From positions 1 through 9,473 of the forward strand of contig JANPLI010000010.1 of the NCBI GenBank assembly GCA_031426455.1: a DNA stretch of 9,473 nt, in the 5' to 3' direction. Made by a program: the position numbers and the translations under genes. This DNA is from JANNMJ01 sp031426455. GTDB taxonomy: Bacteria; Bacteroidota; Bacteroidia; Cytophagales; Hymenobacteraceae. Positions 5,729 through 9,473 of this stretch are shown here, in pieces; position 1 is the stretch's first letter; every line of letters starts with the position of its first letter. Below the pieces are notes generated by a model. It had not been told where the DNA came from, did not search any database, and saw only the letters and a program-made list of their open reading frames with translations.

Positions 5729-7549
5729 ACCCGCCCACGCGTCCATTTTCCGCTCCAGCACGGCGAGCGGCATCACGCCGTCGCGGAGCAGCTCGTCGTG
5801 GAAATCGGCGAGCTTGAATTTTGGCCCCAACTGCTGCTCGTAGCGGGCGCGCAGCTGCCGGATTTTGAGCGCGCCGGTCTTGTAGCTCAGCGCCTGACCG
5901 GGCACGGCGATGTAGCGTTCGATTTCGGCAGTGGCGCCTTCCAGCGAGATCGGCTCGTTGGCCATCGAGTACTGGATGGCCTGTTCGCGGGTCATCCGGC
6001 CGGTGTGGAGGGCCACATCGACCACCAGCCGGATGGCGCGGTGCATCTCGTCGCCGAGGGCGCCCATATACTGGTAGGGGTCGGTGTAAACGCCCAGCTC
6101 CTTGCCCAGGCTTTCGGTGTAGAGCGCCCAGCCCTCGCCCATCGCGCCGTACCAGGCGAAGCGCCGGAACTTCGGCAGGACCGTGTTTTCCTGTTGCAGC
6201 GAAATCTGGTAGTGGTGCCCCGGCAGGGCTTCGTGAAGGAAAGTCGATTCCATCCCGCTGGTCACGTTGAACTGCGTGGCGTCCACGATAGGAATGTAGT
6301 AAATACCTGGCCGCGAGCCATCGGCGGCGCCCTGGTTGTACTCGGCTGAGGCCGACGCCGCGCGGAATGCTTCGGTCTGGCGCACTTCGAAGGCCGTTTT
6401 CGGCGTCCGGCCGAACATCTTTTGCAGGTTCGGCTCGATGCGCGTCTGGATGGCGCGGGTGGCGGCCAGCACCTCTTCGGCCGTTTTGTAAGGGCGGAAT
6501 TTCGGGTCGTTCCGCATCAGCTCGAAGAAGGCGTTCAGATCGCCTTTGAAACCGACGCTGGCCTTCGTCTTTTCCATTTCCTGCCGGATGCGGGCCACCT
6601 CGCGCAGGCCCGTCTGGCGGATCGAATCCGGCGCGGTGGCGGTCGTGGTCCAGAGCCGGACGAGGTAGCCGTAGTAGGCGGGGCCGTTGGGCAGGGCCCC
6701 GATGCTCACCGTAGTGCGCGCAGCGGGCAGGTATTCCTTCGCCAGAAAGTCGGCCAGGCGCCGGTAGGCGGGCACGAGGTCGGTCAGAATGGCCTGCTGA
6801 TACGCGGTCGTCAGGCGCTTTTTATCGGCGGGCGCAAACGCGGCGGGCAGGCGCTTGATGGGGCCGTAGAACAGGCTCTGCGCGGCGTCAGCGACGATGA
6901 TATCCTTCGCCCGGAGCTGCGGAATCATCTTCTCGACCAGCGGGCGGGGCAGCGTCTGGCCGCGCCGGATGCCGAGGCGGAAGTTGGCGATAGCCGAATC
7001 GGCCCAGGCCGGAAACCCGCGCACCCGGCCGAGCCAATTGTCATAGTCCTGCACGGTCTTGAACGGCTGATTGCCCTCCCCGGAGCCGAACTGCCCCAGC
7101 GTGAGCGGCAGCCCGCCGAACTGCGTGAACGGAATCGTGTAGGGCAGCGGGTAGTCGCCGGTGCCGATGCCGAGCTTCAGCCCTTCGAGCCGGACGCCGA
7201 GGTCGTAGGCGAAGATGTCGTAGGAAAGCTGGTCATCGGGCGCGAGCGCGGCGCGGTCGAAGGTTTCCAGCTTCCGCAGCGAGCGGGAGTAGAAGGCCGT
7301 CAGCGAGTCGCGGAACGCCTGCGTCTGGTCGTTGGGCAGTTGGTCGTTGAAGCGGTTGTCGCCCTGGGCGGTGGCGCCAAGCGGAAACAGGCGCGACGAA
7401 TGCTCCCAGTAAGCGTCGAAGAACGCCCCCAGCGCGGGGTTGCCGCTGGGGGTGGCCGCCGTCGTAGCGGCCTGTTTTTCCGAATCCTTCTTCGCGGAGC
7501 AACCGCCTACCACGGCGGCCAGCAGCATCAGCAGCAGGGCATTTTTCAT
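5708..7549 (-). CDS. DUF885 family lipoprotein, predicted zinc metallohydrolase
   Basis: This 613-residue protein of the DUF885 family (Pfam PF05960) has a lipoprotein signal at residues 1-17: a hydrophobic stretch ending V-G-G-Cys, then S-A-K-K-D-S-E-K-Q. It should be lipid-anchored; the charged residues after the Cys could act as a surface-export signal as in other Bacteroidota lipoproteins, but no exact consensus is met. The metal motif is H439-E440-A-L-P-G-H445-H446, followed by G-E472-G-W-A-L-Y-T-E479, a layout typical of the family and suggesting a peptidase-like zinc site (H, H, E ligands). The length is normal for the family. The longer frame opens at 7738, but those 63 extra residues cover the divergent promoter region; the lipobox fixes the start at 7549. 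The start context GCCAATGAAA is identical to that of the M1 gene. The substrate is not known for this family member. The last six residues come from a heptamer repeat. Confidence 0.94.
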   Translation of the reverse strand: MKNALLLMLLAAVVGGCSAKKDSEKQAATTAATPSGNPALGAFFDAYWEHSSRLFPLGATAQGDNRFNDQLPNDQTQAFRDSLTAFYSRSLRKLETFDRAALAPDDQLSYDIFAYDLGVRLEGLKLGIGTGDYPLPYTIPFTQFGGLPLTLGQFGSGEGNQPFKTVQDYDNWLGRVRGFPAWADSAIANFRLGIRRGQTLPRPLVEKMIPQLRAKDIIVADAAQSLFYGPIKRLPAAFAPADKKRLTTAYQQAILTDLVPAYRRLADFLAKEYLPAARTTVSIGALPNGPAYYGYLVRLWTTTATAPDSIRQTGLREVARIRQEMEKTKASVGFKGDLNAFFELMRNDPKFRPYKTAEEVLAATRAIQTRIEPNLQKMFGRTPKTAFEVRQTEAFRAASASAEYNQGAADGSRPGIYYIPIVDATQFNVTSGMESTFLHEALPGHHYQISLQQENTVLPKFRRFAWYGAMGEGWALYTESLGKELGVYTDPYQYMGALGDEMHRAIRLVVDVALHTGRMTREQAIQYSMANEPISLEGATAEIERYIAVPGQALSYKTGALKIRQLRARYEQQLGPKFKLADFHDELLRDGVMPLAVLERKMDAWAGGMRNEE

Positions 7550-7693
7550 TGGCCCAAAAGGCACGGGCGCGCTAGAGCGGGTTGCAGGCACACCGGGCAC
7601 CGCGGCAACAAGGCCCATCGTCGGGTGCAGCCAACTCGCACCGGGTATGACGCATCTTCGCGGCCGAAATCCTCCCGTTGCCCAACCACCCAG
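7550..7693. promoter_or_regulatory. Divergent intergenic region between DUF885 and GT39 genes
   Basis: Both genes read outward from this region, so it must hold both promoters unless they start further inside. I find no convincing TAnnTTTG or TATAAT element on either strand. An interrupted inverted repeat GGTGC (7625-7629) and GCACC (7639-7643) lies centrally and is short enough to be chance. No gene is supported here. Confidence 0.4.
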
Positions 7694-7728
7694 CAACCAA
7701 AAACCAAAAACGAACAACCAAAAACTAA
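7694..7728 (+). repeat. A-rich heptamer array (consensus AAACCAA) forming the GT39 leader
   Basis: Five consecutive 7-bp units (CAACCAA, AAACCAA, AAACGAA, CAACCAA, AAACTAA) all fit nAACnAA, and the last shares its final A with the ATG start codon. Two weaker units (GCCCAAC, CACCCAG) continue in the same phase upstream from 7680. There is no Shine-Dalgarno sequence. A-rich leaders promote translation initiation in Bacteroidota, so this array probably is the ribosome-recruiting leader of the gene. Confidence 0.7.
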
Positions 7729-9332
7729 TGCGCCCCACCTCCCTCCTGCTGCTGGCCCTGGTACTCGGTAAGCTCGCCCTGCACCTGCTTACGCTGACCG
7801 GCTACGGCCCGCACCGCGACGAATTCCTGTACGCCGACTACGGCCACCACCTGGCCTGGGGCTACAAGGAAGGTCCACCCCTGCTGGGCTGGCTCGCGGG
7901 CCTGAGTCAGTGGGCCGCACCCGCCTCCATTGGCGCGCTGCGGCTCTGGCCGGCGCTCTTCGGCGGCGCTACCGTCTGGCTGACGGGCCGGGCTGTGCAG
8001 GCCCTGGGTGGCGGCTGGCTTGCCGTGCTGGTGGCCGGGCTGGCGGTGGCCCTGTCGCCGGTGTACCTGGTGATGCACCACCTCTTTATGCAGAACTTCC
8101 TGGACGTGTTCGCCTGGACCGCCTACGGCTATGGGCTGATTCGCTTCATCCAGGCCCCCGAAGCCGACCGCCCGCGCTGGCTGCTGGCACTGGGCGCGGC
8201 TATCGGGCTGGGGCTGCTGAGCAAGTACACGACCGTATTCTACGTGCTGGCGCTGCTGCCTGCCCTGGCCCTGACGCCGCTTCGGCGCTGGCTCGTCAGG
8301 CCCGCGTTCGGCGCCGCCGTGGCGCTGGCGCTGCTGATCGTTGCGCCGAATATCGTTTGGCAAAGCACCCACCACTGGCCCGTGGTGGCGCATATGACTG
8401 GCTTGCAGGGCGGGCAGCTCACGCACATCTCGCCGCTGAACTTCCTGCTCGACCAGGTGGGGATGACCGCCCCCGGCTTCGTCCTCTGGGTGCTGGCGCT
8501 GGTCTTCGTCTTCCGCCCCGCCGGCCGCGCCTACCGGGTGCTGGGCTGGCATTTCCTGATCCTGCTGACGCTCCTGCTGCTCACCCACGCCAAGAACTAC
8601 TACGGCGTCGGGGTGTACCCGATTCTGATGGCGCTCGGCGCCGTGGCCCTGGAGCGCTGGACGACCAGCCAACCGGCCAACCAACCGACCACCACCCTCA
8701 CCACCCCCACCACCCTCACCCGCTGGGCCATCCGGCTGACGGTGGTGGCCCTCATTCCTCTCAGCGTGAAGCCGCTCTTTCCGGCACTGGTGCCCATCTG
8801 GCCCGCGCCCCGACTGGCAGCCTACGTCGCGGAGCTGACGAAAACGCCGATGTTCGAGGGCCTCGTCCGGTGGGAGGACGGCGAACTGCATTCGCTGCCC
8901 CAGGACGTGGCCGATATGTTCGGCTGGCCTGAATATGCCCCCATCGTGGCCCGCACAATGCCCCTTTTATCGCCCGCCGAGCGCGCCTCCGTGCTGCTGA
9001 TCGGCGACAATTACGGCCCCGCCGGCGCCTGCAACTGGTTCAACCGCACCGGGCATCTGGGCCTGCCGGTTTGCCACACCACCAACGGCTCCTACTCGCT
9101 CTGGTGGCCCGAACCCCTGGCCGAACCCGCCGCGCTCTTTTACCTGATGGAAGACGATGAGGCGCCCGACGTGGTGCCGTGGTTCCGCTCGGCCGAAGTG
9201 GTGGGCACGATCCGCCACCCCTACGCCCGCTCGCGCGGCGGGCAGGTCTGGCTGCTGCGCGGCCCCAAACGGGGTTTCGGGGCCTGGGCGCGCAAGCAAA
9301 TCACGGCGGCGCGCGATGGGTTCGATGGGTGA
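7728..9332 (+). CDS. Glycosyltransferase family 39 (PMT/ArnT-like) integral membrane protein
   Basis: This 534-residue polytopic inner-membrane protein is of the GT-C type. The N-terminal half has about eight or more hydrophobic helices (for example 5-23, 75-88, 97-118, 150-165, 168-183, 193-209, 248-262, 272-286, 294-308). The first extracytoplasmic loop carries the acidic pair D31-E32 in the context GYGPHRDEF, the family's catalytic-site motif. A last hydrophobic segment (about 334-357) leads into a soluble C-terminal domain (about 360-534) with LPQDVADMFGW, NYGPAGACNWF and NGSYSLWW. By homology it transfers a sugar from a polyprenyl-phosphate donor to a lipid or protein on the periplasmic side; donor and acceptor are unknown. 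The start at 7728 is chosen over the upstream in-frame ATG at 7440, which would overlap the DUF885 coding start and add 96 non-membrane residues. An unusual Thr/Pro/Gln-rich insert at 312-331 is encoded by short DNA repeats. It stands alone on the plus strand here. Confidence 0.93.
   Translation: MRPTSLLLLALVLGKLALHLLTLTGYGPHRDEFLYADYGHHLAWGYKEGPPLLGWLAGLSQWAAPASIGALRLWPALFGGATVWLTGRAVQALGGGWLAVLVAGLAVALSPVYLVMHHLFMQNFLDVFAWTAYGYGLIRFIQAPEADRPRWLLALGAAIGLGLLSKYTTVFYVLALLPALALTPLRRWLVRPAFGAAVALALLIVAPNIVWQSTHHWPVVAHMTGLQGGQLTHISPLNFLLDQVGMTAPGFVLWVLALVFVFRPAGRAYRVLGWHFLILLTLLLLTHAKNYYGVGVYPILMALGAVALERWTTSQPANQPTTTLTTPTTLTRWAIRLTVVALIPLSVKPLFPALVPIWPAPRLAAYVAELTKTPMFEGLVRWEDGELHSLPQDVADMFGWPEYAPIVARTMPLLSPAERASVLLIGDNYGPAGACNWFNRTGHLGLPVCHTTNGSYSLWWPEPLAEPAALFYLMEDDEAPDVVPWFRSAEVVGTIRHPYARSRGGQVWLLRGPKRGFGAWARKQITAARDGFDG
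8664..8720 (+). repeat. C/A-rich low-complexity repeat inside GT39 encoding a Thr/Pro linker
   Basis: Residues 313-331 are encoded by CCAACC-type repeats (8669-8686), then three copies of the 9-bp unit ACCACCCTC/ACCACCCCC (8691-8717), in frame as Thr-Thr-Leu/Pro. The stretch 8698-8715 differs by one extra C from a 17-bp piece of the M1 leader array (minus strand of 5580-5596). It sits between two membrane segments where an extra flexible loop would be tolerated. Confidence 0.75.
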
Positions 9333-9473
9333 AGCGATGCGGTGGCGCTGCAACTGCCCCAACCCCCCCCCCCAAACATTTCGCAGTGGTCAGGGTTTGG
9401 TGGCAAAAACGCCCCAAAACATTGCATTAGTGAAAAAAACAACCACGATAAAAAAGCGGGCGCCGGGAGTTTA
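9333..9473. other. Non-coding 3' flank of GT39 with an 11-C homopolymer
   Basis: No gene is supported. Eleven C residues in a row occupy 9363-9373, followed by an A-rich patch with runs of five, four, seven and six A (9374-9455), which is markedly lower in GC than the rest of the window. The final bases are treated as a truncated terminator. Confidence 0.6.
9450..9473. terminator. Possible left half of a bidirectional terminator, cut by the window edge
   Basis: Six A residues (9450-9455) precede a GC-rich arm (GCGGGCGCCGGGAG, 9456-9469) and then TTTA at the edge. A run of A before a GC arm is the usual left side of a bidirectional terminator, as seen intact at 3482-3519. The matching right arm would lie outside the window, so this is a prediction only. 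It would end GT39 transcription about 120-150 bp after the stop. Confidence 0.3.

Noticed and set aside
7550..7738. Extended DUF885 start at 7738 with a hydrophobic FWLFVFGFWLL stretch
   Set aside because: The hydrophobic stretch is a reverse translation of the GT39 A-rich leader array. The lipobox requires the start at 7549.
6422..7771. Plus-strand open frame of 449 codons opposite the DUF885 gene
   Set aside because: Shadow frame; Arg/Gly/Gln-rich, no signal, crosses the divergent promoter region and the GT39 start.
7725..8891. Minus-strand open frame of 388 codons opposite GT39
   Set aside because: Gln/Gly/His/Arg-rich shadow of a convincing membrane protein gene.

Overview
The window is high-GC DNA (by eye well above 60%) from a member of the Bacteroidota, most likely Hymenobacter or a close relative in the Cytophagales. 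The evidence is a C-terminal type IX secretion (T9SS) sorting domain on the first gene, Bacteroidota-style exported peptidases, gene starts without convincing Shine-Dalgarno sites, and A/C-rich leaders. The genus is an inference; no rRNA or marker gene is present.

Layout: three genes lie in a row on the minus strand. From right to left, in transcription order, they are a DUF885 lipoprotein metallohydrolase (5708-7549), an M1-family aminopeptidase-like protein (3628-5574) and a reprolysin-like (M12B) multidomain protease with a T9SS sorting domain (94-3219). A glycosyltransferase family 39 membrane protein (7728-9332) is transcribed divergently on the plus strand from a 178-bp region shared with the DUF885 gene. 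A strong intrinsic terminator (3482-3519) closes the DUF885-M1 block. A second large hairpin (1-35) probably ends the M12B gene, with its T-tract beyond the left edge. The last 24 bases look like the left half of a terminator cut by the right edge.

Function: all three minus-strand products carry export signals and HExxH-type zinc motifs, but come from different peptidase families. They are predicted to act at different places: lipoprotein (DUF885), periplasm or envelope (M1), and cell surface or medium (M12B via T9SS). Extracellular protein breakdown followed by peptide trimming is a reasonable reading, but nothing proves they share a pathway. The GT39 protein belongs to the polyprenyl-phosphate-sugar-dependent family that glycosylates lipids or proteins on the outer face of the inner membrane; its substrate cannot be read from sequence.

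No phage, transposon, CRISPR, tRNA or rRNA is visible, and no new multi-gene system. The least ordinary signal is a recurring 7-bp periodicity outside, and partly inside, the genes. There is an exact TCATTCC array that encodes the end and stop codon of the DUF885 gene. There are two degenerate C/A-rich heptamer arrays that run exactly into the start codons of the M1 and GT39 genes. A related C/A-rich repeat forms an in-frame Thr/Pro linker inside GT39. One array is also a seven-run G-quadruplex motif on the opposite strand.
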